A DNA stretch of 59,313 bases from Paenibacillus thalictri (lineage in GTDB: Bacteria > Bacillota > Bacilli > Paenibacillales > NBRC-103111). The first letter of the stretch is position 1. Every line of letters begins with the position of its first letter. Location: positions 1 to 59,313 of the forward strand of contig NZ_SIRE01000043.1 in the NCBI RefSeq assembly GCF_004307995.1, read 5' to 3'. The notes beneath the pieces are model-generated. The model did no database searches. It worked only from the letters and a program-made list of their open reading frames with translations, and was not told where the DNA came from. Below are positions 44,159-52,902 of the stretch, piece by piece. The position numbers and the translations under genes were made by a program.

Positions 44159-44809
44159 ATGGCGATAACTCCGATTCAAAGAATTACAAGCAACACGTCA
44201 ACCGTGTTTGGTGCCGCAAATAGGGCCGCTGCAATAGCCGGCGTATTGACAGGAATGGGTGGCAACACAGTTAACGTTTCCGGAGCATATCCGAATTGGC
44301 CAAGTCTGGCTAAATACACGAACGACAACAGCACTTTCAGCGGTGTTGCAGATCCACAAACGGTGTGGACATCCAACCCGCCGGTAGCGGGGCAGACGCA
44401 GGGCTTTGCAGTTAGATCCAACACGGTTACACTAGCGGTGCCGCGGCCCTTATTTGTCCTCAGTGTAGCCGTATTTGCCGATAACGCCCATACACTGGAA
44501 ATTCAATCATATGTAGCAGGGTCGCTCAACCAGTACAGCATCATTACCAATCTGGGTGTCGAATTAATGGACGGTCCGTTGCCCCTAAACTCTTCATTTA
44601 CAACAGATGCTGTCAGGCCGTATAACTGGCAAAATCTCAGATATTATTCGGTACTCGCTTCAACCGAAGAAGTGATCGAACAACCGATTGATATCTTTTT
44701 TGTATTCTCTTTTGAGGGTGTCAACTATGACACGAACCAGGGGATTAATACCGCGGGGCTTTCCTTTGTCGCCAATATTTACGGAAGCGGCATCCTGATA
44801 CCTTCATGA
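44159..44809 (+). CDS. Unrecognised 216-residue protein
   Basis: It has an excellent ribosome site (GGGAGGAG seven bases before the ATG) and a coding-like composition, but I recognise no domain. It is rich in Thr, Ser, Asn and Val, has no cysteine and very few charged residues, and shows no clear signal peptide or membrane span. Alternating hydrophobic strands (TVTLAVPRPLFVLSVAVFADN, for instance) suggest an all-beta fold. Such composition is found in spore-surface, exosporium or capsid-like proteins, but that is only suggestive. It is monocistronic and follows a 229-base gap. No terminator with a U-run is seen. Confidence 0.75.
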   Translation: MAITPIQRITSNTSTVFGAANRAAAIAGVLTGMGGNTVNVSGAYPNWPSLAKYTNDNSTFSGVADPQTVWTSNPPVAGQTQGFAVRSNTVTLAVPRPLFVLSVAVFADNAHTLEIQSYVAGSLNQYSIITNLGVELMDGPLPLNSSFTTDAVRPYNWQNLRYYSVLASTEEVIEQPIDIFFVFSFEGVNYDTNQGINTAGLSFVANIYGSGILIPS

Positions 44810-44958
44810 TCGCGTATCTCGGGATGAGTTATTTAATGAACAAGCCCGCACTGTGGGTGAAGTGCCCCCCCTTATAATAGACAATGGCCCCCTGGGTAAA
44901 GGAAAGGAATGGGGCATCCGTTAGGCTTCTGATTTTTACGGTATGGACATATATGTTT

Positions 44959-45108
44959 TCATTTGGGCAGAGATTGGCTCAGCCTTATATACTTACTGCG
45001 GAATTTCTGCATGACTTTCTCCGCATCCTCTTGCTCCCTCTTCAGTTCAGGCAGCCGCAGGAGTTTCTTTTCCAGCTTCGGATGATTTTTGACTACGAAA
45101 ATGGTCAT
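44959..45108 (-). CDS. Doubtful 49-residue lysine-rich peptide
   Basis: An ATG at 45108 with AAAGGA about eleven bases upstream opens a 49-codon frame (MTIFVVKNHPKLEKKLL... ending RLSQSLPK) that predicts a charged helix. There is no homology I can name. The remaining part of 44810-45290 shows nothing else. Confidence 0.3.
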   Translation of the reverse strand: MTIFVVKNHPKLEKKLLRLPELKREQEDAEKVMQKFRSKYIRLSQSLPK

Positions 45109-45289
45109 TGATTTTACCAATCCTTTCTCGATGCACTGGCAGGCAACGGCTTTGACAGTATACAACAAAACCCAGTACCTCCGCGGCACTGGGGATACTT
45201 TTATAAATATTAGGGTGCCTTTTGCAGGGCTCTCTTATAGGGCCGCCCCTCGCTTATGCTTTCCATACACCGCAACAAACAAAGCAAAC

Positions 45290-45556
45290 GCCAGCTTGGC
45301 CGGCAACCATTCGCATCCGCGAATCCGATCTGCAAATATCGGTCACGATAACGGCATGGGCATCGACAAGGATACGCTTCGCATGCTGCGTACCCGGCTT
45401 GCCAGCGAGGCGGATGAGGATGTTACGGCACATATCGGGTTATATAATACAAATAAACGCATCAAGCTGGCATACGGGCCGGGGTATGGAATGACGATCC
45501 GCAGCAAATACGGTTTCGGCACCTCGGTCCAGATGACGGTGCCGATCAACGAATGA
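45290..45556 (+). pseudogene. C-terminal remnant of a YesM-type sensor kinase, frameshifted
   Basis: The 3' part encodes the end of an HATPase domain (DNGMGIDKDTL, IGLYNTNKRIKLAYGPGYG, then SKYGFGTSVQMTVP) of the YesM family. Just upstream, in another frame, TIRIRESDLQISV continues the same domain. One missing base near 45345 explains the shift, since GTCACGATAAC would read V-T-D-N if a G were restored. The rest of the kinase (about 500 codons) and any regulator are missing. It is a relic of a lost two-component system. Confidence 0.75.
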
Positions 45557-45589
45557 ACCCGGTGCTGCGGACGTTCGCGACGCCGCGCT

Positions 45590-46303
45590 TCAGCGTTTCC
45601 GTTTCACCCGAGATACGGCGCCGCGCTGCAGCAGATCGGCTTCGGCCAACAGGTTATGCAAAATTTCCATCTGATAGCCGACCCGTGTTTTCATCGGCAA
45701 ACTCCAGCACGTCTCCACGGTGACCGCCTTTGCTTTCAGCAGGCGGTGCGCGGCGTTTCGCCCGGAACCGGGCAGACTTCCCAGACGGACCGTAAATTGT
45801 CTTGATTTTCTGCTTATCGATCGATTCATCTGCTTTACGGTGCGTTTCACCGCAGGAATCGCTTTGCTTTTCCGGTTGGCAATTAACGTTTGCCCCAAAC
45901 GCTTCGGATTGATTTTGGATAAACCGTTGGCTTCATGCAGGTCCACGTACCACGACGGCTGCTCCTGCTCCGCCAAACGGAATAATGCGGCTGATAGCGG
46001 ATGCCGCGCCTTGCCTTTACGTTTGCCCGGGAAGGTCCGGTTCAAATCGGGAACGCCGCGGATCCGCAGCTTATATGCCCGCCGGTTAACGACCGGAACG
46101 AGGATCAGGGTACCTTTGTCGATTCGCAGCTCACCTTTCTTCAGCAACCTCAGAAGTTTTTTGGCAGCTCGGATGCTGGCGATTTCCTTCCCATGCACAC
46201 CGGAAGTCACCATGACCGTATGGCCCGCCAAATTCCCCTTAATTACGTAATACGGTGTCTGAAACTTGGTCGCCTTGGCCAACAAGCGCTTTGAAATTTC
46301 CAT
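45590..46303 (-). CDS. Succinylglutamate desuccinylase/aspartoacylase-like zinc enzyme
   Basis: A 237-residue protein of the AstE/ASPA (M14-like) family. The start is the ATG at 46303 (MEISKRLLAK) with GGGAGGTG eight bases upstream; the frame stays open 30 codons further without a better site. Zinc ligands are H37 and E40 in SGVHGKEIA and H123 in YVDLHEANG; the substrate motif DLNRTFPG is at 86-93. It is short and strongly basic (many Lys/Arg, ending VSRVKRKR), unusual for the family. It probably removes an acyl group from an amide or cleaves a small peptide-like bond; the substrate is unknown. No signal peptide. Confidence 0.85.
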   Translation of the reverse strand: MEISKRLLAKATKFQTPYYVIKGNLAGHTVMVTSGVHGKEIASIRAAKKLLRLLKKGELRIDKGTLILVPVVNRRAYKLRIRGVPDLNRTFPGKRKGKARHPLSAALFRLAEQEQPSWYVDLHEANGLSKINPKRLGQTLIANRKSKAIPAVKRTVKQMNRSISRKSRQFTVRLGSLPGSGRNAAHRLLKAKAVTVETCWSLPMKTRVGYQMEILHNLLAEADLLQRGAVSRVKRKR

Positions 46304-46488
46304 GCTGCAAGCACCTCCCAGATATACTAAAGTACGATTCAGCATATGCCCTGCGCAACGGACAGAAGTCCAATCGCAGTGATATTTGCACAACTAAACG
46401 GTACTTGCGCTATTTCCCCCTCCATTGCCGGATTGATCCAATATGTTACAATGGTTGCATAGATCAGAGCCAGAAAGGGGCGGCCCAT

Positions 46489-47268
46489 TTGCAAACCGGA
46501 ACGGAATCGAACCATATCGTCGCCGAGCTCTGTTTGTTAGCAGGAAAAATGATGCTGGAAAACGGTGCGGAAACGTACAGGGTTGAGGATACGATGACGC
46601 GGATTGCCGATGCGCTCGGCGTCCCGAATACACATAGCTTTGTCACGCCAACCGGGATTATTTTTTCAATGGAGGGAACCGCGTTTGCCACGCAGCTGGT
46701 CCGTATTACGGAACGTTCCACCGACTTGCGCAAAGTCACAATCGTCAACGACGTGTCCAGAAAAATAACCGGCGGACAGTTGTCTGCGGAAGCTGCTTTC
46801 AAGCTGCTGAAGATGACGGAAACGGAGACGCTGAGTTATCCTTTTCCGCTGCGTTTCCTCGCCGCGGCCGTGGCCAGCGGCTGTTTCCTGATTATGTTTC
46901 GCGGCTCTTGGCATGACTTTCTTCCCGCAACCGTATCGGGTGGAATCGGTTATTATGTGCTTGCTCGGGTACAAAGCCTGATATCGATTAAATTTTTTGC
47001 CGAAGGGCTCGCCGCACTTGTCATCGGACTGTGCTCCTGCTTTTTTATCGCCAGCGGTATCGGCTCGGACCTGGATAAAATTATTATCGGCTCCGTTATG
47101 CCGCTGGTCCCTGGCCTGCTGATCACTAATGCTGTGCGGGACTTGATGGCCGGACATTTCGTATCCGGCGTTTCCAAAGGAGCGGAAGCGCTGTTTACCG
47201 CATTTGCGATCGGCGCCGGAGTGGCCTTCGTGCTGGCCTTTTTTAGCGGAAGGGGGTTTGATCTGTAA
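46489..47268 (+). CDS. ThrE-family exporter, N-terminal subunit (YjjP-like)
   Basis: A 259-residue membrane protein. I start it at a TTG (46489, reading MQTGTESNHIV) with AAAGGGG seven bases upstream; the frame extends upstream but antisense to the AstE-like gene and without a site. The conserved cytoplasmic region (GAETYRVEDTMTRI, TPTGIIFS) is at about 27-60, and five membrane spans follow (about 115-255). It pairs with the small subunit encoded next (TAATG overlap). Two-gene ThrE systems export threonine/serine or, in YjjPB, succinate. Which applies here cannot be told. Confidence 0.9.
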   Translation: MQTGTESNHIVAELCLLAGKMMLENGAETYRVEDTMTRIADALGVPNTHSFVTPTGIIFSMEGTAFATQLVRITERSTDLRKVTIVNDVSRKITGGQLSAEAAFKLLKMTETETLSYPFPLRFLAAAVASGCFLIMFRGSWHDFLPATVSGGIGYYVLARVQSLISIKFFAEGLAALVIGLCSCFFIASGIGSDLDKIIIGSVMPLVPGLLITNAVRDLMAGHFVSGVSKGAEALFTAFAIGAGVAFVLAFFSGRGFDL

Positions 47269-47702
47269 TGGCGGGGATGATTGAGCAGCTGCTTACCAGC
47301 TTTATTGCCTCCGGAGCGTTTGCCATTCTGTTTAATGTACCGAAAAAAACGCTGCTGCCGTGCGGATTGGTCGGCATGCTCGGCTGGCTGCTTTATACGC
47401 TTGTCATCGAGGTTCCGGCCAATCCGATTCTCGCCGCACTGGCGGCTTCGTTTCTGGTCACCGTGTTAAGCCAGACGCTGGCCAAGGTGTATAAAACGCC
47501 GATTATCGTATTCAGCGTATCCGGGGTGATTCCGCTGGTGCCGGGCGGCACCGCTTATGACGCCATGCGCAATGTCGTGCAAGACCATTACGATCTGGCC
47601 GTACAGCTTGGCTTGAAAGCTTTTATGATCTCGGGTGCGATCGCCATCGGCCTTGTCTTTTCCGAGGTGATTCATCAAGTGCTTAGAAAATCGCGGATAT
47701 GA
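47268..47702 (+). CDS. ThrE-family exporter, C-terminal subunit (YjjB-like)
   Basis: A 144-residue membrane protein with four or five spans. Conserved features are IPLVPGGTAYDAM (about 87-99) and an FNVPKKTLL opening. The ATG shares one base with the stop of the partner gene, so the subunits are translationally coupled. Together they form the complete transporter unit that other bacteria encode as one fused protein. A terminator follows directly. Confidence 0.9.
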   Translation: MAGMIEQLLTSFIASGAFAILFNVPKKTLLPCGLVGMLGWLLYTLVIEVPANPILAALAASFLVTVLSQTLAKVYKTPIIVFSVSGVIPLVPGGTAYDAMRNVVQDHYDLAVQLGLKAFMISGAIAIGLVFSEVIHQVLRKSRI

Positions 47703-47706
47703 ACAA

Positions 47707-47745
47707 GCGGCTCCCTAAGGTAAATAAGGAGCCGCGCGGTTTTTC
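47707..47745 (+). terminator. Terminator of the ThrE-type operon
   Basis: GCGGCTCC (47707-47714) pairs with GGAGCCGC (47728-47735) and is followed by GCGGTTTTT. It overlaps the last codons of the convergent response regulator gene, whose stop lies in the loop. Confidence 0.75.
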
Positions 47746-48827
47746 ATTTCCGGTGACGGTTCAACACCCAACTCCTGCAGGCAAGCTGCCTCAAAACGTT
47801 CATAATGCTTGGCGATTTTCTCCACGCTGCCGCTGCTGACATACAAGTCCATCAAGAGCCGGTTCATTTTTTCATCCAAGGGGTATAAGGACAGATAAAC
47901 ATCCAATCTTCGTTCCGCCTTCGACCATTCCCGCCCTGCCATCTCCGCTTCAACCAGCTTGCGCGTTAGACCCGCGTATTGTCTGCTGTATCCTTCTTCA
48001 ATCGGAAACTTCCAAGTATAATCCTTCGTTTCCAGCAGCGGCCCCCGGTACAGCGAAAAAAGCTGCTCGGCCTGCGACATATCCTGGGCGTGATCCCCCG
48101 CCATTATTCCTTCCCGCACAAATGCCAATACGTCATACGACACAAGCGATGTGTCCAAAATATAACCTTCATTTATTTTGCGGATATCCATTTCGATTTC
48201 GTGTTCCTTTAAAAGCTTCTTTAAACGGTAAATCGTATTATACAAATTGTGCAGCGGCCGGTCTCCCTCCATCTCCGGCCATAACATATCGGTCAGCGTC
48301 CATTTGCTGAGCTCCTTGCCGGGATGGCAAAGGAAAAAAGCGAAAAGTTCCTCGGCTTTGCGCGTCGGAAAATGAACCGGCTCATCTTTTTTATTGCGTA
48401 TTTCAAACCCTCCGAAGCAGCGGATCAGCGTCTGTTTCCTTTCCGGTTCGGCAGCCGGAGCCGGCAGGAGCTGCCTGAGCAGACGGCTGGCTATCCGTTC
48501 AATGGCCGCCGGAGTCACGGGTTTTAAAATATAATCAAACGCATAGACTTCGAACGCTTCCAGCGCGTACTGCTTATAAGCCGTAGTGAACACGATTTTG
48601 ATATCGTCGGTTATCTCGTTGATATGGCGGGCCAACTCCAGCCCGTTCATTTTGGGCATTTCCACGTCGATAAAAGCGACATCGGGTTCTAATTGCGGCA
48701 AGCAGTCAAGCGCCTCCAGCGGGTTCGTGAAAACACCGGCAATCGTATAATGCGGACTCTGGCCGATGATGTATTTCATTAATTCAAGAATCGGCTGCTC
48801 ATCCTCCACGATCATGACTCGAAACAT
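47715..48827 (-). CDS. Response regulator with winged-helix and BTAD output
   Basis: A 370-residue regulator. The start is the ATG at 48827 (MFRVMIVEDE) with AAGGGAGGGG upstream. The receiver domain (1-120) has acidic residues E8-D9, phosphoacceptor D54 in AFIDVEMP and lysine in YILKPVTP. A winged-helix domain (about 145-235: IRCFGGFEIRNK, WPEMEGDRPLHNLYNTIYRLKK) and a BTAD-like helical domain (about 240-360) follow. Such SARP-type outputs are rare in Firmicutes outside this kind of regulator. It follows the double-core hybrid kinase by 65 bases, so the two form one system. The target is unknown. Confidence 0.92.
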   Translation of the reverse strand: MFRVMIVEDEQPILELMKYIIGQSPHYTIAGVFTNPLEALDCLPQLEPDVAFIDVEMPKMNGLELARHINEITDDIKIVFTTAYKQYALEAFEVYAFDYILKPVTPAAIERIASRLLRQLLPAPAAEPERKQTLIRCFGGFEIRNKKDEPVHFPTRKAEELFAFFLCHPGKELSKWTLTDMLWPEMEGDRPLHNLYNTIYRLKKLLKEHEIEMDIRKINEGYILDTSLVSYDVLAFVREGIMAGDHAQDMSQAEQLFSLYRGPLLETKDYTWKFPIEEGYSRQYAGLTRKLVEAEMAGREWSKAERRLDVYLSLYPLDEKMNRLLMDLYVSSGSVEKIAKHYERFEAACLQELGVEPSPEMKNRAAPYLP

Positions 48828-48892
48828 AACTCGCCCCTCCCTTTTGGATTCACAGTCACATGAGTGTTGTGCCGTTCCTGACGCCTGCGGCA

Positions 48893-51800
48893 TTACCCCG
48901 TACCGCTCAGCGCATCACTTTTGCCGACAGGCAAATAGATAGTGACTTTGGTGCCCCTCCCTCTCTCCGAGGTGACATGAAGCGATGCCCCGGGGATCGA
49001 ATCGAGCCGCTTGCGGATGTTGGGGATGCCGATGCCGCCGAACGGCCATTCTCCTTTTGACATCTGAAATTGATATTCGTCGGGAATGCCAACCCCGTTG
49101 TCCTCCACGATCACTTTCATAAAACCGTCTCCTTCGCGAATGTTCAGCGCCACCATGCCGAATCCTTCTTTTTCGAAAAGGCCGTGCCGAATGGCATTTT
49201 CCACAAAAGGCTGGATGCTCAAAGACGGAATTTCACGGTAATACGCCGCTGGGTCCACATGGCATTCAAACGCAAAGCGCTCCCCGAATCGCGCCTTTTC
49301 AATTTCCACATACGCTTCGATCAGCTCCAGCTCCTGGCGCAAGGGAACCATCAGTGTAGAGCGGTCCATGTCGAGAATGTACCGCAAATATTGACTCAGC
49401 ATCGTTAGCAAATGGGCTGCCTTGGGACCGTCCGTATAACAAAACGAGATGACACTGCTTAATGCGTTGTATAAGAAATGCGGCTTAATTTGCGCCTGAT
49501 GAAACGCCTGTTCATTGCGGATGGCTTCCTTAATGGAATTTTTCATGGCGATTAACGTTTGGATTCTGGCGATCAAAGTTTCCTTCTCAAACGGCTTGGT
49601 CACATAATCGTTAGCTCCGGCTCTGAACCCTAACGCAATGTCATGCGGCGTATCCTTGACCGTTGCGAACAAAATCGGCAGATCCAGGATCGAATGATAA
49701 CTTCTCAGCATCCGGCACAACTCAATCCCCGAGGTCCCCGGCATCATCACGTCCAGAATAACCAGATCGATCTGCGGATTCAGCTTCATCTTTCCCATCG
49801 CCTCATCGGCTGAAAATGCCGTCAGCACGTTATATTGTTGACGCTTCAATATGTTCAGCAGCATATGAATGTTAGAGGCTTCGTCGTCCACAATCAAAAT
49901 CGTGCCGCCTTGTTCGCTGACAATATCCAGCGGTTTCACGCCCGCATCCGCCCGCTGCAGATCAGCCTCCGTCATGTACGTCGTCGCCTCCTGCAGAAGC
50001 CCATCCACGCCAGGCAATGTAAACCGCATGCAGGTTCCTTTTCCAAGCTCGGACCAGTCCACCCGCAGTTCCCCGCCCATACGCTCAACAAGCTTTCTGC
50101 TGATGTACAGCCCTACCCCCATCCCGGTGTATCCGTCCTGCGGGAGCGGTTGATGCTGCTGCTCGAAATATTCGAAAATAGTTTCACGCCGCGCTTCGGC
50201 AATTCCCGTTCCCGTATCTTCAACGCAAATCGCCGCGATCCCGCCGGATAAAACAACCTTGACTTTAATCAAACCTCTGCTTGTATGCTTAATTGCATTG
50301 TGCACCAGATTGTACAACACTTGCCGCAAGCGGTTTTCGTCGGCCCGTACCCACGTATCCGCGCTAACCTCGTTAACAAGCCGCACTTCTTTGCCCAAAA
50401 GCTCAAACTGCAGCACATCAAACACAATCTGCACAAGAACCCCGATGTCGACGTTTACTGGCTTAAGCCTCAGTTTGCCATGCTTTAACCGGGTGACATC
50501 GATCAAGTCGTGGATCAGCATCGACAGCTTGACGGACGTATCTTTAATCAGCCACAGATTCTGCTTTTGGCTCAGCGACAAATTGCGCTCCTCGTCATCC
50601 AGCAGATGCGAAGTCATATTCATAATGCCGTGCAGCGGCGTTTTGATTTCGTGGGAAGTATGGGTTAAGAATTCGTCCTTCAGCTGATTGGAGAGCGCCA
50701 ATTGCCGGGAAAGCGACTCCGTCTTCTCAAAAGCGCCCACAAAACGGATTGCCAACAACATATTCATAAACACAATAAAACAGATGATCCCGACTTTGGC
50801 AACCAAGTCGGTCGGCACGATGTTCTCCGTATACAATAAGCCATCGGTCATAAAAACGGTCAGCGATACGATACCGCCGATAAACAGAACCAGCTCTTTG
50901 CGATTCGTCGAGTTCCGCTCGTTAATGCCGTATAAATAGATCAAGCGAATCAACAGAAACAATGCAACAGCGCCGAGATACAGCATAAATAATGTCTTCA
51001 CTTCGCTATGCAACCGATACGGCAGCATAATCACAAGTGCAATATACGCAACGATCGGTGCCAGCAGCAGCTTCATGTTACGGGGCTTCAGCAACCGTCT
51101 GTCAATGGCGCAAAAAAACAATACGATAACGGCTCCGCTTGCAAACTCGCTGATATCGATCAGCTTGTTCCCTACGTTAAACGGAATCCCCGGCAGCAGC
51201 CTCAGCAGCAGCTTCTCCCCGAACAACGAGCGTTCCAGCGTCAACGTCAGCAAATAAAGTCCGCTGTACAGATAAAGCTTCTCCCGCCTGCCCAGAATAT
51301 AGAAGCTCAAGTGATAAGCCCCGAACATGCCTAGGATAAATATCGCCGCGATATCGGAACCCAGCTGGATGACGGTTATTTTCGTAATATCTTCGTTTAA
51401 GCCGAATTGGATGGAATTGACGATACCGCCTTGCGGGTATACATAATTGGCTGCTTGAATAATGATTTCCACTTCGCTGGAGCCGGGATGAAAAAAGACG
51501 CTGTAAGGTGTGTTGCCCGGTTTATGCGCAGCTTCATCCGCGGCGGGGACACCGCTGCCTCCAGCCTGCTTGCCATTGATAAACAATGTGTGCGCCATGC
51601 GGATACTTCTTATTTTGACCCCCATCACGTTATCCGTTGGCGGAATAAGTACCCTTAACCGGTAGGTGCCAAAGCCTGTCTTGCCCATCCCTGCGCCGTT
51701 CTTTTTTCCTTTCCACGTACCCGGTGTGAACATAGTGGACATTCCGGCAACGGGAGCGCTTTGCTTGAAATCGGCAGGCTCCAATAATTGACCTTCGTAA

Positions 51801-52012
51801 AATTCCCACTCTCCGTCCAAAGCCGCCAATCCCCGGTTCCGGAAATCCCAATTTCTCAAATCTTGGACCCCCCGTATGGCGGGCGGTGCATCCCGATTGG
51901 GCACCGTTTGAGCATATATTGCAATAAATACCGCTATGAAAAACGAAAAGATCAACCCGATCGCGATGATCTTGCGGTAATTTGCGCCTGTCAACAAAAA
52001 GTCCCCTTCCAT
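48893..52012 (-). CDS. Hybrid sensor kinase with 7TMR-DISM sensor and two kinase cores
   Basis: A 1039-residue membrane protein. Layout: N-terminal span (14-34), extracellular jelly-roll sensing domain (about 45-205), seven membrane spans (about 213-425), HisKA with H454 (THTSHEIKTPL), HATPase 1 (N box near 561-577, G box EDTGTGI), receiver with D754 (VILDVMMPG), then a LytS-type His_kinase core with H845 (QIKPHFLYNALS) and HATPase 2 (EDNGVGIP). The ATG at 52012 has no clear ribosome site; a TTG at 51994, eight bases after AAGGGG, may be the true start. It is followed by a BTAD response regulator. The design implies an internal relay between the two kinase cores. The ligand is unknown, possibly a sugar. 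Confidence 0.92.
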   Translation of the reverse strand: MEGDFLLTGANYRKIIAIGLIFSFFIAVFIAIYAQTVPNRDAPPAIRGVQDLRNWDFRNRGLAALDGEWEFYEGQLLEPADFKQSAPVAGMSTMFTPGTWKGKKNGAGMGKTGFGTYRLRVLIPPTDNVMGVKIRSIRMAHTLFINGKQAGGSGVPAADEAAHKPGNTPYSVFFHPGSSEVEIIIQAANYVYPQGGIVNSIQFGLNEDITKITVIQLGSDIAAIFILGMFGAYHLSFYILGRREKLYLYSGLYLLTLTLERSLFGEKLLLRLLPGIPFNVGNKLIDISEFASGAVIVLFFCAIDRRLLKPRNMKLLLAPIVAYIALVIMLPYRLHSEVKTLFMLYLGAVALFLLIRLIYLYGINERNSTNRKELVLFIGGIVSLTVFMTDGLLYTENIVPTDLVAKVGIICFIVFMNMLLAIRFVGAFEKTESLSRQLALSNQLKDEFLTHTSHEIKTPLHGIMNMTSHLLDDEERNLSLSQKQNLWLIKDTSVKLSMLIHDLIDVTRLKHGKLRLKPVNVDIGVLVQIVFDVLQFELLGKEVRLVNEVSADTWVRADENRLRQVLYNLVHNAIKHTSRGLIKVKVVLSGGIAAICVEDTGTGIAEARRETIFEYFEQQHQPLPQDGYTGMGVGLYISRKLVERMGGELRVDWSELGKGTCMRFTLPGVDGLLQEATTYMTEADLQRADAGVKPLDIVSEQGGTILIVDDEASNIHMLLNILKRQQYNVLTAFSADEAMGKMKLNPQIDLVILDVMMPGTSGIELCRMLRSYHSILDLPILFATVKDTPHDIALGFRAGANDYVTKPFEKETLIARIQTLIAMKNSIKEAIRNEQAFHQAQIKPHFLYNALSSVISFCYTDGPKAAHLLTMLSQYLRYILDMDRSTLMVPLRQELELIEAYVEIEKARFGERFAFECHVDPAAYYREIPSLSIQPFVENAIRHGLFEKEGFGMVALNIREGDGFMKVIVEDNGVGIPDEYQFQMSKGEWPFGGIGIPNIRKRLDSIPGASLHVTSERGRGTKVTIYLPVGKSDALSGTG

Positions 52013-52215
52013 CGTATAACTGCAATTGATTGTACCACCTCAGGCTCTCAAAAATCTCACAAACTTTTCATATATAAACCTTCGCTTGCTGCCGCACAAG
52101 CCAAAAAGCGATACCGCCGCCTGAAGCGAACTTGCGGTTTCATTCCGCACGTATTTCGCTTGTTATCAGGGGCAGATCGCCTTGCTGCGCTTTATTGTCT
52201 TGCCGCAATCATGAT

Positions 52216-52587
52216 TTACTGTTTGTGCAGCTGAATCATTTCCTCCCGGCCGTTCCATTTCATGATCAGTTTAAAACCTTCTTCCTCCACATAAGTGGCA
52301 TCCGAACCCGATGTCGACGACCCGGTTATTTTCAAGTGTTTCGACGGGCCTTTGGCGGTACCTTGGCTTTGGAAATTACTGCTCTCGGCAAAAGCATAAC
52401 TTACATTTCCGGGTGTCTCACGACCGTCGCCAACATATTCGATAACGTACGATTTATGTTTGCCCGACGGATCAACGCAGCATTCGACGGTCCAAAACGG
52501 GCTGCTCCCCGCAAACGTAACCGGATTCGAGCATCCTCCCAGCACCAATAATCCCAATAAGATGCAAACGCTAATCCACAGCCTCAC
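52216..52587 (-). CDS. Small lipoprotein of unknown function
   Basis: A 123-residue exported lipoprotein. The start is a GTG at 52587, with AAAGGAGGG eight bases upstream. The lipobox is LVLGGC with the modified cysteine at residue 19. The mature part contains a Cys-Cys pair (VECCVDPSGKHKSY) and beta-strand-rich sequence. No domain recognised. It stands alone, with a 200-base gap before the kinase gene on the same strand. Confidence 0.8.
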   Translation of the reverse strand: MRLWISVCILLGLLVLGGCSNPVTFAGSSPFWTVECCVDPSGKHKSYVIEYVGDGRETPGNVSYAFAESSNFQSQGTAKGPSKHLKITGSSTSGSDATYVEEEGFKLIMKWNGREEMIQLHKQ

Positions 52588-52823
52588 AGGCGATACCCTC
52601 CTTTTCGCAGCCGAACGGATCGTTGCGAGACCGGTCTCGCTTTCACTTCAGCTTACTATAACCAAGTATAAGCACCATATCTTAACAAAACCTAGCAGAA
52701 ATTCTTAACTCTTTCTTATGCTGCGAGATTTGTCTGGAAAAAGATAACCGTCGTCGGGAAGAATGGCGTGGGGGCCTCCGTATCATGATGTTGTGTCCAA
52801 GCCGGCTAATAAAGCGGCAGCTC

Positions 52824-52854
52824 AAAAAGGCCAACCGGAAAATTCCGGCTGGCC
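52824..52854 (-). terminator. Terminator of leuA
   Basis: On the minus strand GGCCAGCCGGAA (52843-52854) pairs with TTCCGGTTGGCC (52829-52840), followed by TTTTTG. A very strong hairpin, 49 bases past the leuA stop. Confidence 0.85.
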
Positions 52855-52902
52855 TGATCATACGAAAAGCTATCCCGCTGCCATCGTTATGGCGCTAATC
52901 CC

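Noticed and set aside
44884..45111. Plus-strand open frame of 75 codons after the orphan gene
   Set aside because: No ribosome site and no coding-like composition. It overlaps the minus-strand 49-codon frame, which itself is doubtful.
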